From DYFC01 sp041658585 (GTDB lineage: Bacteria; Nitrospirota; Thermodesulfovibrionia; Thermodesulfovibrionales; SM23-35): 19,344 bases of DNA. Positions 1 through 5,995 of the stretch are shown here, one piece after another (positions within the stretch are counted from its first letter, which is position 1; each line of letters starts with the position of its first letter). The notes under the pieces were generated by a model. The model searched no databases, was not told the DNA's origin, and saw only the letters and a program-made list of their open reading frames with translations. The stretch is taken from the NCBI GenBank assembly GCA_041658585.1, contig JBAZZX010000051.1:1-19344 (forward strand). The letters run 5' to 3'. Position numbers and translations under genes: made by a program.

Positions 1-141
1 GCCTTATCTAAAGGCAAAGAACAAGGGCCGAAAAAATCTTCGGGCTGAATAGCACGGAATTTTATCCCAAAAATAAAAGCAAAGAGAAAGTGAATGCAAA
101 ACAGACTTTTTCTACAGACTCGTTATGTTTGGAGAATAGAA

Positions 142-843
142 ATGAGTGAAGAAACAGAAGCCGTTAAAGAATCAGCTAAAGCAATTCAAGAAATAGCAAA
201 GACAACAAGCAAAGCTATTGATGCTGGAAAACAAGTTGGTGACTTTGTCGCAAAGTATATTGCTGGCCCGTTGGAAGAAGGAATTGGTATTTTCCATGAC
301 AAACTCAAATACATGAGGTGGGAACGGCAGGTTAGACTTATAAAGCGTTCTGAGGAGTTTCTAAAAGAAGTAGGACTTTCTTCTCCGTCCCGCCCTGTCC
401 AAATGAAAATTGCAATTCCATTAATACAAGCGGCATTTCTTGAAGAAAACGATGAATTGCAAGATAGATGGGCAGCATTACTGGTTAATGCGTCGAATAT
501 AAATAGCGGCATTGATGTAAAAAAAGCATATATTAGCATACTCGAAGATATGAGCCCTTTTGATGCTAATATACTGGAAAAGATATGTTCAGTTCCTCTT
601 CAAAATCAGCATGTAAGGATATTGACATATAAGCTACCTGAAGAAGCCGTTGTTTCATCAGAGGTTGATTTCTTGCCCGAACCAAATCCTGATGTTCAAT
701 TGTCTTTAGGTAATCTTATTCGCTTAGGGTGCCTTACTGCGAATATTACGTGGGGAGGGGGACAAATTTTAACATGTGTTGAGTCAACTTTGTTAGGCCG
801 TAGCCTTGTTGAAGCATGCAAACTAAAAAAAGGAATAACCTAA
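142..843 (+). CDS. Abi_alpha (DUF4393) family protein, putative abortive-infection/defence gene
   Basis: Predicted soluble protein of 233 aa. The ATG at 142 is preferred to an in-frame ATG at 94 because GGAGAA lies just upstream (131-136) and the 16 extra residues look non-native. The N-terminal ~50 residues are Ala/Lys/Glu-rich and probably helical. The middle carries the family signature: a basic stretch around KYMRWERQ, then PLIQAAFLEENDELQDRWA followed by ALLVNAS, which matches the conserved core of DUF4393/Abi_alpha. Members are linked to abortive infection by homology, but the biochemical activity is not known to me. No membrane segment or catalytic motif is evident. The stop codon overlaps an attC-like site, so the gene has the layout of an integron cassette. 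Family call fairly firm; role as phage defence is inference. Confidence 0.75.
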   Translation: MSEETEAVKESAKAIQEIAKTTSKAIDAGKQVGDFVAKYIAGPLEEGIGIFHDKLKYMRWERQVRLIKRSEEFLKEVGLSSPSRPVQMKIAIPLIQAAFLEENDELQDRWAALLVNASNINSGIDVKKAYISILEDMSPFDANILEKICSVPLQNQHVRILTYKLPEEAVVSSEVDFLPEPNPDVQLSLGNLIRLGCLTANITWGGGQILTCVESTLLGRSLVEACKLKKGIT

Positions 844-900
844 CAAGGCGCTCAAGAGGGACGCGTCATAAGACCACCGCGCCCCTTAGCTCGCGCATTC
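838..900 (+). other. Integron attC-like recombination site (3' end degenerate)
   Basis: ACCTAAC at 838-844 fits the inverse core RYYYAAC and overlaps the stop codon of the preceding gene, as is usual in gene cassettes. It is followed by AAGGCGCTCAAGAGGGACGCG-type left-arm sequence (845-865), a short spacer, and CGCGCCCCTTAGCTCG (877-892), the partner arm seen in many attC sites. The arms can pair through GCG, GGG/CCC and flanking bases with the usual mismatches. The expected GTTRRRY right core is not intact: the sequence reads GCGCATTCTCC where GGGCGTTRRRY would be expected. The site is therefore either a decayed attC or a recombination junction. The call rests on remembered attC consensus, not a covariance-model search. 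Confidence 0.6.
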
Positions 901-937
901 TCCCCTCGCTCCGATCGGGGAGAATGCGCGAGTTGAG
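885..937. repeat. Long inverted repeat / hairpin
   Basis: A perfect 16-bp inverted repeat pairs 890-905 with 917-932 around an 11-nt loop that contains CCGATCGG-like sequence. The stem extends to 21 bp (885-905 with 917-937) with two G-T wobbles. No T-run follows, so it is not a classical intrinsic terminator. Its left arm coincides with the point where the attC-like site loses its consensus. Confidence 0.8.
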
Positions 938-981
938 CAGCAAACAGTGAATGTTGCTGGGTCATAGGGTCAGACTTGTTT

Positions 982-1111
982 ATTGCATACACCTACGACA
1001 ACGCCGGTCGTCTCACAGCTATAAATAGAGACTTCCCATGACGACAGTGGCCCGTGAAACCGGGGTGACTACTACAGCTATTTCAAAGATGACGGCCAAA
1101 TGAAAAGTTAA
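982..1111 (+). pseudogene. Decayed YD-repeat (RHS-type) gene remnant
   Basis: From 985 one frame reads AYTYDNAGRLTAINRDFP then a stop at 1039. This fits the YD/RHS repeat consensus (YxYDxxGRLxxI). From 1064, in a different frame, GDYYSYFKDDGQMKS runs to a stop at 1109 and again has the Tyr/Asp/Gly pattern of such repeats. There is no start codon or ribosome-binding site and the two pieces are in different frames, so this is a fragment rather than a gene. No other parts of an RHS protein are visible nearby. Confidence 0.45.
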
Positions 1112-1180
1112 TTAATTCATCAACGTCCCGTACCATCCCACGATGTTCCTTTATCCGCTATTCATCAGAAACAGGGAATA

Positions 1181-1209
1181 TTGACACCTGTTACGATATA
1201 GGTTACACT
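1181..1209 (+). promoter_or_regulatory. Sigma-70 promoter for higBA
   Basis: TTGACA at 1181-1186, a 17-bp spacer, and TACACT at 1204-1209. The predicted transcription start (about 7 nt after the -10) falls on or next to the GTG start of higB at 1217, so the toxin mRNA would be leaderless or nearly so. HigA-type antitoxins usually repress their own promoter, so the operator probably overlaps this region; I did not identify a clear palindrome. Confidence 0.65.
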
Positions 1210-1216
1210 TAATCCG

Positions 1217-1495
1217 GTGATAAAAGATATAAGGCATAAAGGGCTGAACAAATTATATGAATGCGGGCATACAAAAGGCGTCAAAATAGAGCATGTAGAA
1301 CGTCTGAGAAAAATTCTTGCACTTCTTGAAACAGCGGAAACGGTTGATGATATGGATTTGCCCGGTTTGAAATTGCATGAGTTAAAGGGAAAAAGAAAAG
1401 AAACTTATGCTGTAAGTGTCAGTGGAAATTGGCGCATTACATTCAGGTTTCAGAATGGAGACGTTTCAGAAGTTGACTATGAAGACTATCATTGA
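1217..1495 (+). CDS. higB: HigB/RelE-family toxin of a type II toxin-antitoxin system
   Basis: A 92-aa protein starting at GTG (MIKDIRHKGLNKLYECG), matching the typical start of HigB-like 'plasmid maintenance killer' proteins (PF05015). Family features include a basic N-terminal helix region, the LPGLKLHELKGKRKETYAVSV strand-turn segment split across residues ~64-84, and SGNWRITFRF near the C-terminus, where basic and aromatic residues form the ribosome-dependent RNase surface of the family. Known family function is cleavage of mRNA on the ribosome. The toxin gene precedes the antitoxin gene, the characteristic higBA order, with a 12-nt gap. It lacks a Shine-Dalgarno sequence, consistent with the leaderless promoter. 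The length is full and no key region is missing, so it is likely functional. Confidence 0.88.
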   Translation: MIKDIRHKGLNKLYECGHTKGVKIEHVERLRKILALLETAETVDDMDLPGLKLHELKGKRKETYAVSVSGNWRITFRFQNGDVSEVDYEDYH

Positions 1496-1507
1496 AAGGA
1501 GGATATA

Positions 1508-1792
1508 ATGAGTATGTACAATCCGCCTCATCCGGGTGTAATAATAAGAGAATTTTGTATTGAGCCTTTGAAGTTAACCGTTACCGAGGCGGCAGCCTTT
1601 CTTGGTGTTACCCGAAAAACCCTTTCAACACTTTTAAACGGGAAATCAGGCATAAGCCCTGAAATGGCTATAAGACTTTCAAAGGTTTTTGGGAGAACAC
1701 CGGAAGGATGGCTAAAACTTCAACTGCAATATGATTTATGGAAAACACGAAAAAACATGAATATCAGGCATCTAAAACGAATAGCTGCCTGA
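1508..1792 (+). CDS. higA: HigA-family antitoxin, XRE-type HTH regulator
   Basis: A 94-aa protein with the HigA signature: an N-terminal PPHPGVIIRE, then a helix-turn-helix at about residues 24-58 (LTVTEAAAFLGVTRKTLSTLL), and a GRTPEGWLKLQLQYDLW C-terminal helix typical of HigA (VapI-type) antitoxins. It has a strong ribosome-binding site, AAAGGAGG (1495-1502), 5 nt before the ATG at 1508. That contrasts with the SD-less toxin and would favour antitoxin synthesis. An in-frame ATG at 1514 would be 11 nt from the SD and is less likely. Expected role: bind and neutralise HigB and repress the shared promoter. Cotranscribed with higB. Confidence 0.9.
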   Translation: MSMYNPPHPGVIIREFCIEPLKLTVTEAAAFLGVTRKTLSTLLNGKSGISPEMAIRLSKVFGRTPEGWLKLQLQYDLWKTRKNMNIRHLKRIAA

Positions 1793-1833
1793 TACTGAGA
1801 GGAAATATGCCGAGGGTCAGTAGGGTGAAAATC

Positions 1834-1842
1834 TGCTATAAT
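1834..1842 (+). promoter_or_regulatory. Extended -10 promoter for the receiver-kinase gene
   Basis: TGC-TATAAT (1834-1842) is an extended -10 element with a perfect hexamer. No good -35 is seen at the expected distance. The start codon at 1850 lies exactly 7 nt downstream, where transcription should begin, and there is no Shine-Dalgarno sequence, so the transcript is predicted to be leaderless. Confidence 0.6.
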
Positions 1843-1849
1843 TTTAACA

Positions 1850-2950
1850 ATGATCTCTAATAACCAAAACTCCATACTTGTTGTGGACGATGATCCATCC
1901 GTCCTTGACTCCATTTCATTATTGCTGAATAAGTATGGTTACATTGTCATTTCCTGTGAAAGGGCAAAAGATGTGTTTAATGCATTGCAGGAAGAAAAGA
2001 TCGACGTCGTATTGTCCGACGTCAAAATGCCTGAAATTACAGGCATCGAACTGCTTGAAAAAATCCATACCATAAATAGTGATATCCCCGTAATTTTAAT
2101 GACGGCCTATACGGACTTCAATATAACGGTCGATGCAATCAAGAAGGGGGTTTTTGATTTTATCATCAAACCATATCAGCCTGAACAGATACTCCACTCA
2201 GTGGATAAGGCGGTTAAATATAAAAATTTATTGGAGATGGAAAAGTCGTATAAACATCTGCTCGAAGAGTTTAATCGGGAAATAGAGACCCTTGTGTCGG
2301 AAAGGACTATGAATTTAATGGCCCTGACCATAGCCGACAGGGTCAGGAACCCTGCTATGGTCATAGGCTCTAAAGCGAAAAAGATGGCTGAAAAAAAGGA
2401 CATGCCGGAAGATTTCAGAAAGGACCTCCTCTGCATACTTGAGGAGACTGAAAAATTGCAGGCTATGGTGAAAGATTTTCATAATCTGCTCAAAAGCAGA
2501 AAATCAAAGTTCAGCTATGACGATATTAATGAGGTGGTAGAAAGCGTGGCGCCTGCCGTTGAAACGAGGGACGTAACATTAGTTTTTAATCTTTCAGAGC
2601 AGCCGCTCAGGATAAATATGGAGAAGGACCTGTTAAGGGTTGCGATATCTCTACTTGTAAAAAACGCCATGGAGGCGATGCCTGAAAACGGCAGGTTAAC
2701 GATTGAAACCGGTCAGGAAGAAGAGGAAGTGTTTTTGAGGATCTCTGATACAGGTCCCGGTATACCTGCAAATTCTCTTGAAAATATATTCGAGCCTTTT
2801 TTCAGCACTAAAAAGCGGGGTTTTGGCATGGGACTACCTTTGGTGAAGCAGATTGTATCAGAGCACCTGGGGAAAATCAGCGTGAAAAGTGAAGAGGGAA
2901 AAGGCACAACCTTTAGTCTGACCTTTCCTTCAAGATGGAAAGACCGGTAA
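1850..2950 (+). CDS. Receiver domain fused to histidine-kinase module with H-box Asp in place of His
   Basis: A 366-aa cytoplasmic signalling protein. Residues ~8-122 are a complete receiver domain: acidic D13/D14/D15, phospho-acceptor D57 (LSDVKMP), T85 and K107. A coiled-coil-like linker (~125-155) leads to a dimerisation helix whose H-box reads IADRVRNPAMVIG (161-173). The position of the usual phospho-His (AHEVRNP-type motif) is Asp163. The C-terminal HATPase domain looks complete: N-box LVKNAMEAMP, G1 DTGPGIP, F-box IFEPFFSTKKRG, G2 GFGMGLPLVKQ. ATP binding is thus likely retained, while canonical autophosphorylation on His is not expected. It has no partner regulator next door; the neighbours are higA and rlmN. 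Output is unknown. Confidence 0.85.
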   Translation: MISNNQNSILVVDDDPSVLDSISLLLNKYGYIVISCERAKDVFNALQEEKIDVVLSDVKMPEITGIELLEKIHTINSDIPVILMTAYTDFNITVDAIKKGVFDFIIKPYQPEQILHSVDKAVKYKNLLEMEKSYKHLLEEFNREIETLVSERTMNLMALTIADRVRNPAMVIGSKAKKMAEKKDMPEDFRKDLLCILEETEKLQAMVKDFHNLLKSRKSKFSYDDINEVVESVAPAVETRDVTLVFNLSEQPLRINMEKDLLRVAISLLVKNAMEAMPENGRLTIETGQEEEEVFLRISDTGPGIPANSLENIFEPFFSTKKRGFGMGLPLVKQIVSEHLGKISVKSEEGKGTTFSLTFPSRWKDR

Positions 2951-3051
2951 GACCAAAACCTTCCGCATATTGATGACCGATTTTTGATACAATAAATCCA
3001 TGCACATAAATTTCCTTTTGATCCTTCATTGCCGCAAATTGTAAATAAAAT

Positions 3052-4065
3052 ATGGTAGACCTTAAATCACTTTCCCAAAAAGAGCTTGACGCTTTTATAA
3101 AGAATCAGGGACTGCCTAACTACAGGGCAGACCAGCTTATCCACTGGATATATGCGCGATATGCCTCCCAGATAGACGAGATTACCGAATTTTCCAGGGA
3201 CCTGAGAAGCAGGCTGAATAAGAGCGCTTATATAAGCAATCTGAAAATAATTCAGAGGTTAAAATCATCGGACGGAACGGAAAAATTCCTCTTTGCCTTA
3301 CAGGATGAACAGACCATAGAGAGTGTCTTAATTCCTGACAGCGACAGGCTCACCTTGTGTGTCTCATCGCAGGTTGGCTGCGCCCTGGGATGTCTTTTTT
3401 GCCTTACGGGAAAAGGCGGTTTTATCAGGAACCTGAAGGCCCATGAGATAGTCGATCAGATTATTGCCGTGAACAGGACAATTCAGAATAATAAAATTAC
3501 CAATATCGTATTCATGGGGATGGGCGAACCGCTTATGAATTTTGATAACGTTGTCGAGGCGCTCCGCAGGATAGTAGATTTAATCGGGATATCTAAAAGA
3601 AAGATAACCCTTTCCACCGCCGGTATAGTTTCAAAAATGCTTCTCCTTCCCCGGAAAGCCCCGGAGGTAAATCTTGCGGTTTCATTGAATGCGGCCACGG
3701 ATGAAGTAAGGAACAAAATAATGCCGGTAAATAAACGATATCCGCTTGCAGCGCTTATCGAAGCATGCAGAAGATATCCGTTGAAGCCGGGTAGAAGGAT
3801 TACGTTTGAATATGTCATGATCGACGGATTAAACGCTTCGTTAGATGATGCAAAAAGGCTCATAACGCTTCTCAAAGGCCTGAGGTGCAAGCTTAATCTT
3901 ATACCTCTGAATCCTCATCAGGGCGGCAATCTGAAACGTCCGTCACGAGAAAAGGTCATAGCCTTCCAGAAGATGCTTTTCCATCACAATAGGAGGGCCA
4001 TGATACGCGAAAGCCGCGGTCAGGATATACTCGCCGCCTGCGGACAGTTGAGGGCTAATCAATAA
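3052..4065 (+). CDS. rlmN: Dual-specificity 23S rRNA/tRNA adenine-C2 methyltransferase
   Basis: A 337-aa radical-SAM enzyme that methylates C2 of A2503 in 23S rRNA and A37 in certain tRNAs. The radical-SAM cluster motif C110-x3-C114-x2-C117 (CALGCLFC) is intact. Near the C-terminus, C330 (LAACGQL) corresponds to the conserved methyl-carrying Cys. GMGEPLMNFDNV, a family hallmark, lies in the middle, and SRGQDILAACG ends the protein as in E. coli RlmN. Length is slightly short of the E. coli protein but within family range. The start at 3052 has no Shine-Dalgarno sequence; weak promoter-like elements (TTGATC at 3018, AT-rich -10-like sequence at 3041-3047) would again place transcription at the ATG. 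The 3' end overlaps the convergent DUF3108 gene by 11 bp. Confidence 0.95.
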   Translation: MVDLKSLSQKELDAFIKNQGLPNYRADQLIHWIYARYASQIDEITEFSRDLRSRLNKSAYISNLKIIQRLKSSDGTEKFLFALQDEQTIESVLIPDSDRLTLCVSSQVGCALGCLFCLTGKGGFIRNLKAHEIVDQIIAVNRTIQNNKITNIVFMGMGEPLMNFDNVVEALRRIVDLIGISKRKITLSTAGIVSKMLLLPRKAPEVNLAVSLNAATDEVRNKIMPVNKRYPLAALIEACRRYPLKPGRRITFEYVMIDGLNASLDDAKRLITLLKGLRCKLNLIPLNPHQGGNLKRPSREKVIAFQKMLFHHNRRAMIRESRGQDILAACGQLRANQ

Positions 4066-5083
4066 TCTCGATCCCTTTCAACTCTGCGACAACGTTACCC
4101 ACGGGGATTTTGGTTTCGACCCTTACCGGTATCTTTCTGTCATCATCGGTGAGCCAGATAAAGATGTCGCCGGTCTTTTTGAACAGGCCTTCTGATTTCA
4201 ATTCAGGTTTAATAAGCACCGTGGATACGTCGCCGATGCCGGGAATTTGCAGCATCTCCTTCTTTAGTATATTTACTTCAGCCCTGAAAAACTTATTGCT
4301 GTCAAAAATATCCACGTAGGCGGTTTTGCCTGCCGCAAGCTTAAAGGTCCTAAGGTAATAGAACCCTGAAAGGATATCCCAAACGGAACCGTTCGGAATA
4401 TCGTGCTCTTTTTTTTTGCCTTTCAGATAGTTGATAAAGGTAACTTTCCTGTTGCCCATATCAAAGACGGTCTCTTTGTCGCTTGTGTGGGTCCCTTCCT
4501 GAAGCTTAAGCCTCAACTTGAAGGGCAATCCGTTGGTGACGATACTTTCAGCAAAGTCTTCGACTTTGTAAAAAGCGGATATAACAGGGGCGGATTGGAC
4601 CCTCGAAGTAATCTTGAAGATACCGTTTTTATTTTCGGCCTCAAGAACAGCCTTGCCTGCATAGATACCCATCCAGTAAATATCATAGGAGAGTTTTTCT
4701 CTTGAGTAGCTTGCCATCTGAACGGGTCCCGATGCCGCGGTATTATCGCCGGGACTATGCGCAGGCTCCTCCGGCAAAACGGCATTTGCGCTTTCATCCG
4801 AAGACGGACCGTTTTCAGTTCCGTCTGTATTGTCCGTATCGCCTTGTTGTGAGCTCTCAGGTTTTTTAGCAAAAGGGTTTAGAGGAAAGGGTTTATTAGA
4901 CGCTAAAAGCTTTTTTTGAGCGCCTTCATCTCTCAGGCTTACGGATATGCCGGCTTCATCCTGGGGAGTGAGAAAAGAGAACCCTTTATAACCCGAAAGC
5001 CCGAAGAGCATGGTGATATGAATTAGCAGTGATAAAATAACACATACCAAAAAAGTTAAGAAATTTTTTCTGAAGTTTGACAT
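4055..5083 (-). CDS. DUF3108 domain protein, membrane-anchored, cell-envelope
   Basis: A 342-aa protein. Residues ~8-30 form one hydrophobic segment (FLTFLVCVILSLLIHITMLF) after a basic start, suggesting an uncleaved N-terminal anchor with the rest in the periplasm. Residues ~60-125 are low-complexity, rich in Ser/Pro/Asp/Asn, a likely flexible linker. From ~128 the domain resembles DUF3108 (PF11306): SYDIYWMGIYAGKAVLE, then a beta-rich stretch, FYYLRTFKL and IFIWLTDDDRKIPVRVETKIPVG, which is characteristic of the family's end. The function of DUF3108 is not established; members are thought to be envelope proteins. Its promoter carries TATAAT (minus strand, 5098-5093) 9 nt before the ATG, without a Shine-Dalgarno sequence. 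It diverges from the ferritin-like operon and overlaps rlmN tail to tail. Confidence 0.8.
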   Translation of the reverse strand: MSNFRKNFLTFLVCVILSLLIHITMLFGLSGYKGFSFLTPQDEAGISVSLRDEGAQKKLLASNKPFPLNPFAKKPESSQQGDTDNTDGTENGPSSDESANAVLPEEPAHSPGDNTAASGPVQMASYSREKLSYDIYWMGIYAGKAVLEAENKNGIFKITSRVQSAPVISAFYKVEDFAESIVTNGLPFKLRLKLQEGTHTSDKETVFDMGNRKVTFINYLKGKKKEHDIPNGSVWDILSGFYYLRTFKLAAGKTAYVDIFDSNKFFRAEVNILKKEMLQIPGIGDVSTVLIKPELKSEGLFKKTGDIFIWLTDDDRKIPVRVETKIPVGNVVAELKGIEIID

Positions 5084-5105
5084 AATTGTTCTATTATAAT
5101 ATGAA
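5077..5105. promoter_or_regulatory. Compact divergent promoter region between DUF3108 gene and ferritin-like operon
   Basis: On the plus strand TTGACA (5077-5082), 17 bp, then TATGAA (5100-5105) would drive the ferritin-like operon. On the minus strand TATAAT (5098-5093) serves the DUF3108 gene. The octamer ATTATAAT (5093-5100) is palindromic and reads as a -10 box on both strands. The plus -35 lies inside the first codons of the DUF3108 gene, so the two promoters overlap physically and probably compete. Confidence 0.5.
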
Positions 5106-5146
5106 GCGGGGTGATTTATCTTTTATAAATAGAAGGAGACATGCAA

Positions 5147-5995
5147 ATGAAGAAAAACGATCTGATTGAAATGCTGAACAGAGATATGGCGGATGAACAT
5201 GCGGCTATCATCCGGTATCTTGTCCACGGCTGGATGGAGGGCGAAGCTACTCCTGCAGGGGCGAGTCTTATTTCACGTTCAAGGGAAGAGATGTGGCATA
5301 TGCACTGGCTGGGCATGATTATTTGCAAGCTCGGCGGGGAGCCGAATTTCAAACCCGCGCCGTATCCGTATGACCCGACAAACCGTTCAACCATCTTTAA
5401 GTCATATGTCGAATACGAGGAGAAGCTCATCCCGCATTATAACGGCGAAGCCGAGCTGGTGGATGACCCGCATATCAAACGTGTTTTGCAGAGGGAGGCC
5501 TGGGAATCCGCTATCCATGCCAGAAAATTTCAGAGGCTGCATGATAAACTTAGCACTGAAATGAAAGGCAGCGCTCCCGGAGGAGAATGTGAACTGCCCC
5601 TGGAATTCATAGACATGCTCCAGAAAGAGTTAACCGGCAAATACAACGAGATGCTGCAACATATCCGTTATTCCTGGATGTTCCAGAAGAAGGGACTTTC
5701 AGGGTGGAACCTCATGGACCAGGCAATGGAGAAGATGAAACAGGTAGCGCACTTTGCCGAGGGCATTGGAGAAAACGGCGTCCCGCCCGTGTTTAAGCCC
5801 GGAAAATTCGATATGAGCACCTCCATGGAACAGGCTTTGAAAAAGGCGGCGGAATCGGTTTTAAAAGCCCATAAAAGGCACCTGAAATTGAGCAGGGACC
5901 CCGAATTCAACAAGCACGGCGGAATGGTAATCAACCTCGACCTCGACCTTCAACAGGAGAAGCACCAGGCGGAGGAACTAAAAGATGCTTTCTGA
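5147..5995 (+). CDS. Ferritin-like domain protein (putative two-bundle diiron protein)
   Basis: A protein of 282 aa from the ATG at 5147, which sits 8 nt after AAGGAG. The ATG at 5141 is only 2 nt from it and less likely. The first half looks like a ferritin-like four-helix bundle with candidate diiron ligands: E17/H18 (ADEHAA), E48-x2-H51 (REEMWHMHW), E91/E92 (YEEKL) and E120-x3-H124 (ESAIHARKF). From ~150 on a second helical segment repeats the style (NEMLQHIRYSW, MKQVAHFAE, LKAHKRHLKLS), suggesting a second bundle, but fewer ligands are clear there. It could handle iron, oxygen or peroxide, or could be a redox enzyme; the substrate cannot be told. First gene of the five-gene operon; its last 11 nt overlap the aminotransferase start. 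Confidence 0.7.
   Translation: MKKNDLIEMLNRDMADEHAAIIRYLVHGWMEGEATPAGASLISRSREEMWHMHWLGMIICKLGGEPNFKPAPYPYDPTNRSTIFKSYVEYEEKLIPHYNGEAELVDDPHIKRVLQREAWESAIHARKFQRLHDKLSTEMKGSAPGGECELPLEFIDMLQKELTGKYNEMLQHIRYSWMFQKKGLSGWNLMDQAMEKMKQVAHFAEGIGENGVPPVFKPGKFDMSTSMEQALKKAAESVLKAHKRHLKLSRDPEFNKHGGMVINLDLDLQQEKHQAEELKDAF

Noticed and set aside
1..48. Open frame at the left edge (ALSKGKEQGPKKSSG then stop)
   Set aside because: Fifteen codons at the window edge with no recognisable family; other frames are open for a similar distance, so it cannot be told from chance.
115..130. Possible attC/attI core (CGTTATGTT) before the Abi_alpha gene
   Set aside because: GTTATGT does not fit GTTRRRY and no paired arm is visible upstream, so the left boundary of the putative cassette cannot be set.
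94..141. Upstream ATG extension of the Abi_alpha gene
   Set aside because: No ribosome-binding site before 94, while GGAGAA precedes 142; the extra 16 residues do not fit the family N-terminus.
889..937. Hairpin as an intrinsic terminator of the Abi_alpha transcript
   Set aside because: The stem is strong but no T-run follows; the sequence after it is TTGAGCAGCAAACAG.
4403..4705. 100-codon plus-strand ORF inside the DUF3108 gene
   Set aside because: Antisense shadow of a gene with clear family motifs; no ribosome-binding site or recognisable domain.
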